Below, piece after piece: positions 56,444 to 64,000 of a DNA stretch of 64,000 nt (within the stretch, counting starts at the first letter, position 1; every line of letters starts with the position of its first letter). Under the pieces are notes generated by a model. It was not told the origin of the DNA. It searched no databases and was given only the letters and a program-made list of their open reading frames with translations. Origin of the DNA: Rossellomorea aquimaris (GTDB lineage: Bacteria; Bacillota; Bacilli; Bacillales; Bacillaceae_B); contig NZ_CP141595.1 in assembly GCF_035590735.1 (NCBI RefSeq), positions 429,001 to 493,000 of the forward strand. Direction: 5' to 3'. The position numbers and the translations under genes were made by a program.

Positions 56444-57967
56444 ATGTCAAAATTCATGATTGGTGTCGATATCGGGACAACCAGTACAAAAGCAGTACTT
56501 TTTAATGAAAAGGGAGAAGCGATCGATCGTCATGGGATCGAATATCCATTACATACACCAGCACCGGGAACGGCTGAACAGGATCCCGAAGAAATCTTCC
56601 GTGCCGTCATCAGTTGTATAAAGGAAGTGACCTCGAAAACAAGTGAGAAGATCTCGTTTGTGTCGTTCAGCTCTGCCATGCACAGCTTGATCCTGGTGGA
56701 TAAGAATGACCAGCCACTGACTCCTTCCATTACTTGGGCTGATAACCGAAGTGCCGAATGGGCAGATAAGATAAAAAAAGAAATGAATGGTTTGGAGATT
56801 TATCGCAGAACAGGGACTCCTATTCATCCGATGTCCCCGCTTGTAAAGCTTGCCTGGCTGCAGAATGAGAAACCGGAATTATTTGAGAAAGCGGCTAAAT
56901 TCATATCCATTAAAGAATTTGTGTTCCATCGCTTTTTTGGGAAATATGTCGTGGATTATTCAATCGCATCTGCAACGGGTATGTTCCATCTGGAAAACCT
57001 GGCTTGGGATGAAGAAGCGTTGAAGGTGGCAGGTGTATCGAAGGATCAACTTTCGGTTCCTGTCTCAACGACTGAAAGCTTAGTCGGATTGAAATCGGAG
57101 TATACGGACATGATGGGCTTATCAGCCGATACACCGTTTGTCGTAGGAGCAAGTGACGGGGTTCTGTCGAATCTTGGCGTCAATGCCATTGAACCTGGTG
57201 TTGTAGCCGTTACGATCGGAACGAGTGGTGCGATCCGTGCTGTAACGGACCGTCCGGTAACTGATCCGAAAGGGCGTATTTTCTGTTATGCCTTGACGGA
57301 TAACCATTGGGTGATTGGCGGTCCTGTCAATAACGGTGGCATGATCTTCCGTTGGGTGCGGGACGAACTGGCTTCTGCAGAGGTTGAAGTGGCGAGCCGG
57401 TTAGGTAAAGACCCTTATGAAGTCCTTACGGATATTGCTTCTAAAGTAGAGCCGGGCTCGGAAGGATTACTCTTCCATCCATATATGGCCGGGGAGCGAG
57501 CGCCACTTTGGAACGCAAAAGCCCGCGGTTCATTCTTTGGACTAGGTATGCATCACAAAAAAGAGCATATGATCCGTGCAGTGTTAGAAGGAATTGTCAT
57601 GAATTTATACAGCGTTCTTCTGGCGCTGGAAGAATTAATCGGAACACCGAAAAGGGTTCAGGCAACGGGTGGATTTGCCCGCTCGGAAATTTGGCGTCAA
57701 ATGCTTGCCGACGTATTTGATCAGGAAGTGGAAGTGCCGGAAAGCTTCGAAAGCTCCTGTCTTGGAGCGGTGGTGCTCGGAATGTATGGCAGCGGGATGA
57801 TTGACTCACTGGAAGAAGTGAGTGAAATGGTCGGTTCCGTTCATTCTCATCAGCCTGATCCGAAAGCAACGGAGGCTTATACGAAGCTGATGCCAATTTT
57901 TATTCGCGTTCCACGTTTGTTGGAAGAAGAATATGAAGCGATAAGTGCATACCAGGAAGGGAGCTGA
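56444..57967 (+). CDS. gntK: Gluconokinase (FGGY family)
   Basis: 507 residues. FGGY carbohydrate-kinase domains: N-terminal MIGVDIGTTSTKAVLFNEKG and SFSSAMHSLILVD, C-terminal GGFARSEIWRQMLADVF plus VTIGTSGAIRAV for phosphate binding. Length and the PSITWADNRSAEWADKI segment match gluconate kinases next to GntP. It forms 6-phosphogluconate. AGGAGGAACGAAG precedes the ATG. The gene is 78 bp after gntP and ends at a terminator. Neither gntZ nor gntR of B. subtilis is beside it. Confidence 0.9.
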   Translation: MSKFMIGVDIGTTSTKAVLFNEKGEAIDRHGIEYPLHTPAPGTAEQDPEEIFRAVISCIKEVTSKTSEKISFVSFSSAMHSLILVDKNDQPLTPSITWADNRSAEWADKIKKEMNGLEIYRRTGTPIHPMSPLVKLAWLQNEKPELFEKAAKFISIKEFVFHRFFGKYVVDYSIASATGMFHLENLAWDEEALKVAGVSKDQLSVPVSTTESLVGLKSEYTDMMGLSADTPFVVGASDGVLSNLGVNAIEPGVVAVTIGTSGAIRAVTDRPVTDPKGRIFCYALTDNHWVIGGPVNNGGMIFRWVRDELASAEVEVASRLGKDPYEVLTDIASKVEPGSEGLLFHPYMAGERAPLWNAKARGSFFGLGMHHKKEHMIRAVLEGIVMNLYSVLLALEELIGTPKRVQATGGFARSEIWRQMLADVFDQEVEVPESFESSCLGAVVLGMYGSGMIDSLEEVSEMVGSVHSHQPDPKATEAYTKLMPIFIRVPRLLEEEYEAISAYQEGS

Positions 57968-57987
57968 CTCATCTGAGTCGGCTTTTT
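57962..57987 (+). terminator. Terminator of gnt operon
   Basis: GCTGACTC and GAGTCGGC form an 8-bp stem with ATCT loop overlapping the kinase stop, followed by TTTTTT. Confidence 0.88.
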
Positions 57988-58107
57988 TCAGGCAGGGGTG
58001 GGAAGAATCACTTCAACAAAAATAGTTGTTTTGATGTATAATAGAAACGAAAATACCTTTTAAGATTGAAAGTATCTATAGATAAATTCGAAAGAGAGTG
58101 AAACAAT

Positions 58108-58827
58108 ATGGGACGTAAATGGAATAACATTAAAGAAAAGAAAGCGTCTAAGGATGCGAATACTAGTCGTATTTATGCGAAGTTCGGTCGCGAGATCTAT
58201 GTTGCGGCAAAGCAAGGCGAGCCGGATCCAGAACTGAACCAAACGCTGAAATTTGTTCTTGAGCGTGCGAAAACATACAGTGTTCCGAAACACATCGTCG
58301 ACCGTGCCATTGAAAAAGCAAAGGGTGGTTCAGAAGAAAACTATGATGAACTTCGCTATGAAGGCTTCGGACCGAATGGTTCCATGGTCATTGTTGATGC
58401 CCTGACGAATAACGTAAACCGTACAGCCTCCGAAGTACGTGCTGCCTTCGGTAAAAATGGCGGTAACATGGGTGTGAGCGGATCGGTTGCCTACATGTTC
58501 GACGCAACAGCCGTTATCGGTATTGAAGGGAAATCTGAAGAAGAAGTCATGGAGATCCTGATGGAAGCGGATGTAGACGCACGTGATATTATCGAAGAAG
58601 ATGAAGCTGTGATCGTTTACACTGAACCAGATCAATTCCATGCGGTTCAAGAAGCGTTTAAAGGTGCCGGTATCACTGAGTTTACAGTAGCGGAACTGAC
58701 AATGCTTGCACAGAATGATGTCGAACTTCCAGAAGACGGTCAAGCTCAATTCGAAAAAATGATTGATGCGATCGAAGATTTGGAAGATGTTCAACAGGTA
58801 TATCATAATGTTGATTTAGGTGAATAA
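58108..58827 (+). CDS. YebC/PmpR-family regulator (TACO1-like)
   Basis: 239 residues. N-terminal [36 protein letters not shown], the central [31 protein letters not shown] and acidic C-terminal part are typical. Members were described as transcriptional regulators, and more recently for relieving ribosome stalls. The N-terminus ([19 protein letters not shown]) is the YeeN/YrbC-type variant of Gram-positives rather than the GHSKWANI form of YebC. Monocistronic, with terminators on both sides. Confidence 0.93.
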   Translation: MGRKWNNIKEKKASKDANTSRIYAKFGREIYVAAKQGEPDPELNQTLKFVLERAKTYSVPKHIVDRAIEKAKGGSEENYDELRYEGFGPNGSMVIVDALTNNVNRTASEVRAAFGKNGGNMGVSGSVAYMFDATAVIGIEGKSEEEVMEILMEADVDARDIIEEDEAVIVYTEPDQFHAVQEAFKGAGITEFTVAELTMLAQNDVELPEDGQAQFEKMIDAIEDLEDVQQVYHNVDLGE

Positions 58828-58839
58828 TAGAATGAAGGA

Positions 58840-58870
58840 CCTCTGATGCTGAGTGCATCAGGGGTTTTTT
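58840..58870 (+). terminator. Terminator after YebC-family gene
   Basis: CCTCTGATGC (58840-58849) pairs with GCATCAGGGG (58855-58864), then six Ts. Confidence 0.93.
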
Positions 58871-59053
58871 ATTGGGAGAAGAAATGGATCTTTATGATAG
58901 AGTTGGTTGCTAAGAACAACCCCGCTGAATATGTCACTTTACCACTTTATTTGTCGAATAGATTGAAAATTCAGCAAAATGCTTCATTCTCCCTATCTGC
59001 TTTGTTATGCTAAAGAGGAATCTGAATAAATACGTGACAAGGGAGAGGAAAAT

Positions 59054-60325
59054 ATGGGACTAGATCAACTTGAATTACAGCAAGCAGAACAGAACGTGGA
59101 TCGAAAGGAAAAAACCAAACCCTATCTAACGGCATTGATCGGTTGGAGTCTGCCGGCAATCGAAGCGTGTACGAAGCTAAATAGGCCGTTCGTCGTTGTT
59201 GGCCCGCCTGATTTTGAGGGCTATGCAGAAAAACATGATATTGCCTTTATCGGCTGGGACTTCGACCGATTAAATGAAGGTTCAGATCATCTTTATAAAC
59301 AGTTGAAGGCAATGGGTGCCGAAGTGGCTGTTCCTTTGTATGAAGAGTGTGTGGAGTGGTCCGGGGCATTAAACTCCCGTTTCCGTAACGAACCACGCGT
59401 CTTCAACCGTTCTCTTCTATTAAGAGATAAAGGGATGATGAAGCGTAAAGCGCAAATTGCCGGAATCAAAGTGGGTGTATTTGAAGAAGCACGGGATAAG
59501 GAAGATGTAAGGCGCTTCTTGAAACGTGTGAATGAAGCCCTTCTGAAAGTCGAAGGAGATAAGAACGATCCCATTCACGTAAAACCTCTTGATAAAGCAG
59601 GTTCTGTCGGACACCGTGCCATTGAGAATCCCGAAGATATCGATGCTCTCACCGAGTCGGAGTTTCCCCTTCTGATGGAAAGTCATTTAGACGGACAGGA
59701 ATTCTCGTGTGAAGCGTTCATTCATAATGGAAAGATCCAATTTTTAAATATAACGGAGTATGTGCGATTAGGCTACTCCAATTTCGTACCGGCATCTCCA
59801 AGCCTTGAAGAAAAACGTCCGATCATACGTGAAGCGATTCAACAGCTCATTGATGCGTTTGAGATTGAATACGGTGTTATTCATCCGGAATATTTCATTA
59901 CGTCCGATGGTACTCTTCATTTCGGTGAAGTCGCAGCCAGAGTCCCCGGCGGACATATCTTTGATTTGATTGAGCGGGCTTATGGATTTAATGCATATCA
60001 AGCTCAGATCCTTTGTAGTGATCCCAATACAACAGAAGAAGAGCTTAGAGAGTTTTTCCCTTCTACAGGTGAAAAGGCAAAAGCGCATGCAGGTTGTTTA
60101 ATGGTCCATCCGCATGTTAATTATGTGGAGAAACTGGAGGTACCCGATGAACTGGAGAACCATGCCTATTTTGAAAAACATGATATGTTCAGTCCGGCTC
60201 AAGGGAAAGTAGCTCAGCGAATCGGCTTCGGTAACCATTACGGAACGATCTTCTTCTACGGGGAAGACAGTGAAATCATGAGGGGGCTATTAAAGGAATA
60301 CGAACAGTTTAACTTCTATATCTAA
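59054..60325 (+). CDS. ATP-grasp domain protein
   Basis: 423 residues. A preATP-grasp Rossmann-like part (PYLTALIGWSLPAIEACTKLNRPFVVVG, to about residue 120) precedes the ATP-grasp fold. The nucleotide-binding lysine is in PIHVKPLDKAGSVGHRAIENPED, then LLMESHLDGQEFSCEAF and the metal-binding end GTLHFGEVAARVPGGHIFDLI. Such enzymes ligate a carboxylate to an amine or similar nucleophile via an acyl phosphate. The substrate is unknown. It starts a pair with the next gene, 43 bp downstream, which is a candidate processing or partner enzyme. The SD is GGGAGAGG. Confidence 0.85.
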   Translation: MGLDQLELQQAEQNVDRKEKTKPYLTALIGWSLPAIEACTKLNRPFVVVGPPDFEGYAEKHDIAFIGWDFDRLNEGSDHLYKQLKAMGAEVAVPLYEECVEWSGALNSRFRNEPRVFNRSLLLRDKGMMKRKAQIAGIKVGVFEEARDKEDVRRFLKRVNEALLKVEGDKNDPIHVKPLDKAGSVGHRAIENPEDIDALTESEFPLLMESHLDGQEFSCEAFIHNGKIQFLNITEYVRLGYSNFVPASPSLEEKRPIIREAIQQLIDAFEIEYGVIHPEYFITSDGTLHFGEVAARVPGGHIFDLIERAYGFNAYQAQILCSDPNTTEEELREFFPSTGEKAKAHAGCLMVHPHVNYVEKLEVPDELENHAYFEKHDMFSPAQGKVAQRIGFGNHYGTIFFYGEDSEIMRGLLKEYEQFNFYI

Positions 60326-60368
60326 TTCTCTCATCCACTGGTATTTTGATCGATAAAGGAGTTTTGAA

Positions 60369-62333
60369 ATGGCATTTGAATTAACGTCTAAGCTGGAAGA
60401 TCGATTTCTGCAAGCGCTTAATGAACTGGAGAGCGCAGCTTCATTTGCAAAATCAATGTATCAAACTGACGTCTATCAGGAAGCTCAAAGATTGTTGGAT
60501 ACGGATGAAGGACTGGAGATTCTATATCGAAGCGCAAGTCGCTTTGAAAAGGCCGGGGTCTTCCAGGACGGTCCCTGGGAAAAGGCGTCCAAGCTTCAAC
60601 CACCTCTTGTGGCCGGGTCACTTCAAGCGAAGGGGCTTCCATCGATCATTGAAATTCTTAGTGAGTTAAGGATGCTATCCATTGCAGAAGGTCAATATGA
60701 ACATCCCGATGTTTCGACTGAAATGGCGGAGGATTTCCTCAATGAAGTAATGGTTCTGAATCTGAACCTGCTTTTCCCTGAAGTAACAGAAGCAGCACGG
60801 ATTGAAGGGGGAGAGCAGAGTGAAAGAGCAACGGAGTTATTTCGATTTCTATCTGATAAGCTTTCCTATCAAGCACTTACGACTACACTGATTAAAGAAA
60901 TTGAACGGTTGACCGCACAACGTCCAATCATGGTGAAGCGGACAGTGTCGATGATTGAAACAGCGAAAAAGATGCTCCATTCAGATTTAAGCGTAGCGGA
61001 ACGGCTTGTATTGGAAAAGTATGTGTCTGCTATTGAAGGTCCGTCCCTCTTAAGCAAAAGCATTGTCCAGCCGGGTGAATACCGTAAGAAGCTTATGAAC
61101 TTGTCTAAGGAAGAACTGGAGAAGGAAGCTGTTGCCTTTGCGAGGTCTATGCGTGAAACGGGGCTTGTTGCTCCTCAGCATGCGATTTTACTAAGGTTCC
61201 TAAGCAGAAAGGTTCAAGAGCTTGTTCCGGCTGCCCTTCAGTTAAATGACAAAGGAAAAGCAAACTTGGATGAACATAAGGAACTCGTCTTTCAGCTCAT
61301 AAAAGTGGCAATTTATCCAGCCACAAAGCAATCGGTTTACGGGCTCGCTCTTATGCTTGAACGGGGAGTATTATCATCATCTCCAGTATCACCGGGATTG
61401 AAAAGGCTGATTGAGCTTGACATTCGACCGGAAGTACGGAAGACGCTCCTTAACTCGTGTAAAGCAGGAGACGGAATTACAGCAAATTCTGTCCTTCTTG
61501 CCGGTGTCATCAATGTCCTCGGTCAACCTATCGGGATTGGTCAAGGCTTAAATCCGACCTGTCAAACAGCGCGGGGAATCAGCCTTTGGGCACAGCATGC
61601 TCCGGGGTACTTACTCGAATTGATTCCAAGGGCGGCGAGGGACGGAGATATCGATATAATGTTTGAGGGAACACCGGTCCATTCGAAAGAATTAAGTGGA
61701 GGGCTGGCGCCTGAGCTTCATCAAGAACTTGATCCTGTGTCACTTGTTCTCGTTCCTCATCTTGATCGTATTTATAGTGAGATGATGAGACGTGTATCGC
61801 TTAGAGGTGAAGATGGCCACCGTTGGGTGAATCCGGAATTTTATGGAGATTGGGTTCAAAAAGGATTTAGCACAGTCATTGATTCATTAACAGGACTCAT
61901 CTCTGACTATGCGGGATTCGTACGCCTGTTCTATGCCACTCACCACCCTGAATACAATGATGACTACGGGTTGATCTATCCGAATCCGGTCGGGATATTC
62001 ATTACAAATGTTCATGGGAAGCTCCTTGGCTTCCATGCTGTTTCGATACTGAGAATCACCCAAGATCCCAAGGGAGACTATCGGATTTATTTCTATAATC
62101 CGAATAACGATGGCTCTCAGAACTGGGGTCAGGGGATCGAACCTTCTGTTATGGAAAACGGGGAACTGGAAGGTGAATGCTCTCTTCCGTTTCACGAGTT
62201 TGTATCAAGGCTTTACGCATTCCACTACAACCCTTATGAACAGGGAGATGCTTTTGCTGTGGAAAATGAGATTGTCAATGAAATCAAAGATCTTGCACGA
62301 GATAGCTGGGGAAGGGATTATACATGGGTTTGA
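60369..62333 (+). CDS. Large protein of unrecognised family, possible Cys-His-Asn enzyme
   Basis: 654 residues, no membrane segment or signal peptide. The first ~380 residues are mostly helical and not recognised. The C-terminal part shows a possible papain-like arrangement: Cys398 in LNPTCQTARGISLW, His556 in LLGFHAVSILR, and Asn577/Asn579 in YFYNPNNDGSQNWG. This could be a cysteine hydrolase or transglutaminase-like activity, but I have not aligned it to a known family. It follows the ATP-grasp gene by 43 bp and likely works with it. AAAGGAG lies upstream of the ATG. A 13-mer copy (61037-61049) encodes GPSL. Confidence 0.75.
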   Translation: MAFELTSKLEDRFLQALNELESAASFAKSMYQTDVYQEAQRLLDTDEGLEILYRSASRFEKAGVFQDGPWEKASKLQPPLVAGSLQAKGLPSIIEILSELRMLSIAEGQYEHPDVSTEMAEDFLNEVMVLNLNLLFPEVTEAARIEGGEQSERATELFRFLSDKLSYQALTTTLIKEIERLTAQRPIMVKRTVSMIETAKKMLHSDLSVAERLVLEKYVSAIEGPSLLSKSIVQPGEYRKKLMNLSKEELEKEAVAFARSMRETGLVAPQHAILLRFLSRKVQELVPAALQLNDKGKANLDEHKELVFQLIKVAIYPATKQSVYGLALMLERGVLSSSPVSPGLKRLIELDIRPEVRKTLLNSCKAGDGITANSVLLAGVINVLGQPIGIGQGLNPTCQTARGISLWAQHAPGYLLELIPRAARDGDIDIMFEGTPVHSKELSGGLAPELHQELDPVSLVLVPHLDRIYSEMMRRVSLRGEDGHRWVNPEFYGDWVQKGFSTVIDSLTGLISDYAGFVRLFYATHHPEYNDDYGLIYPNPVGIFITNVHGKLLGFHAVSILRITQDPKGDYRIYFYNPNNDGSQNWGQGIEPSVMENGELEGECSLPFHEFVSRLYAFHYNPYEQGDAFAVENEIVNEIKDLARDSWGRDYTWV

Positions 62334-62344
62334 AGATGAATTGG

Positions 62345-62379
62345 GCGTTAGGCAGCATAAGTTGCTTAACGCTTTTTTT
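62345..62379 (+). terminator. Terminator of ATP-grasp operon
   Basis: GCGTTAGGCA and TTGCTTAACGC form an imperfect stem followed by seven Ts. Confidence 0.82.
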
Positions 62380-62444
62380 GATCCACATGAAATGTGGATG
62401 ATTTTTTTTATCAGTAGCCATACTAAATAATGGAGGTGGAATAG

Positions 62445-62639
62445 ATGAGAGATCATAAGAAACCTGAAGATCTACGTATGGACACACCGCTTAATCCTGA
62501 GTTTACACTGAACAATGAGGTTCGCAACACCAGTCAAGTGTATGTGCCGGGAGAGTCAGTAGAGGAGCATCATGCAATAGAAGAAGGGAACGGGTTCATT
62601 GCAGAGAAAGAAATCGGACAAGCAAACGAAAATAGTTAA
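62445..62639 (+). CDS. Small acidic hydrophilic protein, 64 aa
   Basis: Low-complexity acidic protein with no hydrophobic segment, rich in Glu, Asn and Pro (DTPLNPEFTLNNEV, VEEHHAIEEGN). AATGGAGGTGGAAT is an excellent ribosome site. It is the first of three small genes in a row. It may be an intrinsically disordered, stress- or spore-related protein of the kind common in Bacillus, but I do not recognise it. Confidence 0.68.
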   Translation: MRDHKKPEDLRMDTPLNPEFTLNNEVRNTSQVYVPGESVEEHHAIEEGNGFIAEKEIGQANENS

Positions 62640-62654
62640 GAGGTGAAGAATAGG

Positions 62655-62804
62655 ATGAATAAAGAGTTTCCGGTGGCAAACCTATCAGAAGATACGTTGA
62701 ATCAAGTGCAGAATATGGAGAGTGAACTTCGTCAGCGAACGAAAGAAGATATTATTCTAATCGCTTATAAGAATGGTGGTGGAATGATTGAAGAAGGAAG
62801 ATGA
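62655..62804 (+). CDS. Small hypothetical protein, 49 aa
   Basis: A gene preceded by AAGAGGTGAAGAATAGG. The product has a helical middle (DTLNQVQNMESELRQRTKEDIILIAYKNG), no membrane helix and a short C-terminus (GGGMIEEGR). It begins 15 bp after the previous small gene and its stop lies one base before the next start, so the three form a unit. No family recognised. Confidence 0.62.
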   Translation: MNKEFPVANLSEDTLNQVQNMESELRQRTKEDIILIAYKNGGGMIEEGR

Positions 62805-62805
62805 A

Positions 62806-63006
62806 GTGAATAAAGGAAATAAAGACATGCCCGATTTCAAACAGTTAAACGACCGTGTCATAGCAGAGGAACCAAAAGGACCGTTTCTCGCCATCAAAAC
62901 AAATATGGATACGGCAGGAGTCAAGGATAATCCGTATGCGTCTGCACATGCAGAACCTGAACAAGATGAGAAATTACAGCAATTTTTTGAAGATGAAGAG
63001 TTATAG
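62806..63006 (+). CDS. Small acidic protein, 66 aa
   Basis: GTG 62806 is chosen because GAAGGAAG lies six to ten bases upstream; the longer frame from TTG 62788 overlaps the preceding gene and its ribosome site. Hydrophilic, with an Asp/Glu-rich C-terminus (EPEQDEKLQQFFEDEEL) and the segment PYASAHAEPEQ. No family recognised. A terminator follows at 63047. Confidence 0.65.
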   Translation: MNKGNKDMPDFKQLNDRVIAEEPKGPFLAIKTNMDTAGVKDNPYASAHAEPEQDEKLQQFFEDEEL

Positions 63007-63046
63007 GTGACATGAGAAAGAACTTCAATCATTTGTTTCATTATAC

Positions 63047-63081
63047 AAAAAAGTGTCAGTCACATGATTGGCACCTTTTTT
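63047..63081 (+). terminator. Terminator of small-gene cluster
   Basis: AAAAAAGTGTCA and TTGGCACCTTTTTT form an 11-12 bp stem, with a T-run. Confidence 0.88.
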
Positions 63082-63160
63082 GATTGATGTATCGTTCAAA
63101 TACATAAAAAAGCCCTATACTAGGTATAAGAAATAGTTACTTGGAAGAGAGGAATGGAAA

Positions 63161-63814
63161 ATGCCGAAAGTAGCGTTGGTAGTAGGATCTACGGGATTAG
63201 TCGGTTCCCATTTGATTGAAATACTGATCAAGAGTCCCGAGTATAAAAAAGTGATTTCGCTCGTGAGAAGAGGCAGTGGAGTGGAGCATGAAAAGTTGGA
63301 TGAACGAATCATACCATTCGACCAGATGAAGCTCCTTCCCCACGAGGAAATCGATGATGTTTTCTGTTGTCTAGGAACGACCATTAAGAAAGCTCAGACA
63401 AAGGAAGCGTTTAGAAAGGTAGATTATGAGTACCCCGTTCAACTAGGAAGGCTAGGTAAGGACCATGGAGCAAAACAATATATGGTCATATCAGCTATTG
63501 GGGCGAGCTCGGGTTCACCGTTCTTTTATAGTAAGGTGAAAGGGGAATTGGAGGAAGATTTAATAGCGCTTTATTATCAGGCACTACACATTTTCAGGCC
63601 ATCCCTCCTATTAGGGGAGAGAGATGAATTCCGCTTTGGGGAAAAAGCGGGAGAAATCTTTTCCAGAGCCATCAGACCGGTAATGGTAGGTAAGTTAAAA
63701 AAATACAGAAGCATCTCAGGGCGACAGGTGGCTTATGGAATGTACCGTGCCGCCAATGGCCCTGTTGGTGAAAAAGTAACCATTCATGAATCGGATCAAA
63801 TTCAGCAGCTGTAA
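63161..63814 (+). CDS. Atypical SDR / NAD(P)-binding oxidoreductase (TIP30-like)
   Basis: 217 residues. Rossmann nucleotide-binding loop VALVVGSTGLVGSHLIEILI, then DDVFCCLGTTIKKAQTKEAFRKVDYEYPVQLGRLGKDHGAKQYMVISAIGASSGSPFFYSKVKGELEEDL with a YxxxK-like YSKVK, and FRPSLLLGERDEFRFGEK. It matches the atypical SDR group containing human HTATIP2. Substrate unknown; single gene, ending at a terminator. GGAAGAGAGG precedes the ATG. Confidence 0.9.
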   Translation: MPKVALVVGSTGLVGSHLIEILIKSPEYKKVISLVRRGSGVEHEKLDERIIPFDQMKLLPHEEIDDVFCCLGTTIKKAQTKEAFRKVDYEYPVQLGRLGKDHGAKQYMVISAIGASSGSPFFYSKVKGELEEDLIALYYQALHIFRPSLLLGERDEFRFGEKAGEIFSRAIRPVMVGKLKKYRSISGRQVAYGMYRAANGPVGEKVTIHESDQIQQL

Positions 63815-63818
63815 AAAG

Positions 63819-63844
63819 AGACCCGCTTGTCAAAAAGCGGGTCT
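63819..63844. terminator. Terminator between convergent genes
   Basis: AGACCCGCTT and AAGCGGGTCT form a perfect 10-bp stem. The T-run is short on the plus strand; on the minus strand it is followed by TTTTTAC. Confidence 0.75.
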
Positions 63845-63851
63845 TTATATG

Positions 63852-64000
63852 TCAGATTTTATAAAAATGTCTCAAGGCATTCACGAGATGCTTCAGCGGC
63901 GGGTCCTCTTCAAGATTCACAATCATTCCTTTAATGACGACCGGCCGGGTTTCATCCTTTTGAATTTCCTCTTGAATGACTTCCAACGAAATTTTCGTGT
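63852..64000 (-). CDS. C-terminal fragment of an unidentified protein
   Basis: The minus strand is open from the window edge to a TGA at 63852-63854, giving about 48 residues with ordinary coding composition (ETRPVVIKGMIVNLEED, PPLKHLVNALRHFYKI). The upstream part lies outside, so no family can be assigned. The terminator at 63819 is positioned for it. Confidence 0.6.
   Translation of the reverse strand, partial: TKISLEVIQEEIQKDETRPVVIKGMIVNLEEDPPLKHLVNALRHFYKI

Overview
The window looks like a chromosomal stretch of a low-to-mid GC, spore-forming-type Bacillaceae (Bacillus/Rossellomorea-like). The basis is strong AGGAGG-type ribosome sites with many GTG/TTG starts, a T-box leader, cre-like sites, a LexA/DinR-type SOS box, a sigma-54 promoter with its activator, and palindromic intergenic repeats of a kind common in this family. 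I saw no rRNA, tRNA, IS element, prophage or CRISPR array. The species assignment is inference.

1-19 kb, aromatic catabolism. The end of an acyl-CoA thiolase and a PaaX-type repressor lead in. A PadR/membrane-protein pair and a nitronate-monooxygenase-like flavoprotein follow, then an ABC transporter with a lipoprotein binding subunit. Next comes a long run: hot-dog thioesterase, phenylalanine dehydrogenase, and a complete 2-oxoacid dehydrogenase complex (E1 alpha, E1 beta, E2, E3). It continues with 4-hydroxyphenylpyruvate dioxygenase, an aromatic or histidinol-phosphate-type aminotransferase, a flavin reductase, a fumarylacetoacetase-family enzyme and homogentisate dioxygenase. I read this as two branches: phenylalanine to phenylpyruvate to phenylacetyl-CoA, and tyrosine to homogentisate to central metabolism. 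A shared 15-bp site just downstream of three promoters (paaX, the ABC transporter, the thioesterase operon) suggests a PaaX-centred regulon.

19-36 kb, branched-chain and threonine-family biosynthesis. ilvE-ilvD are followed by a T-box leader (probable Ile specifier) and two tandem 125-bp repeats, then ilvB-ilvN-ilvC-leuA-leuB-leuC-leuD and a short threonine dehydratase. A separate hom-thrC-thrB operon has an 18-bp palindrome over its -35 box. A cre-like site lies about 88 bp upstream of the predicted ilvE start point.

36-49 kb, mixed. An antiporter with an apparently non-standard start codon, a PAS histidine kinase, a DEAD-box helicase, an amidohydrolase, an acetyltransferase and a UvrD-like helicase are present. 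Between the UvrD-like helicase and the kynurenine genes (kynU-kynB) lies an undersized locus with all the parts of a type I toxin-antitoxin system. It has an SOS box, an SD-masking hairpin, a 30-codon holin-like toxin, 5'/3' pairing elements, and a convergent antisense RNA with its own promoter and terminator.

49-64 kb. A sigma-54 activator sits directly upstream of a perfect -24/-12 promoter that drives a YjiH-type membrane protein and an aminotransferase. A divergent RpiR regulator and gluconate permease/kinase pair follow, then a YebC-family regulator. The end holds an ATP-grasp enzyme paired with a 654-residue protein carrying a possible Cys-His-Asn active site, a cluster of three very small acidic proteins, an atypical SDR and the tail of an unidentified gene.

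Across the whole window a 13-mer, GAGGGACGGACCT, occurs exactly 11 times on both strands, inside genes in several reading frames and as inverted pairs in intergenic hairpins. That pattern resembles DNA-uptake sequences and is one of the two observations I consider most worth following.
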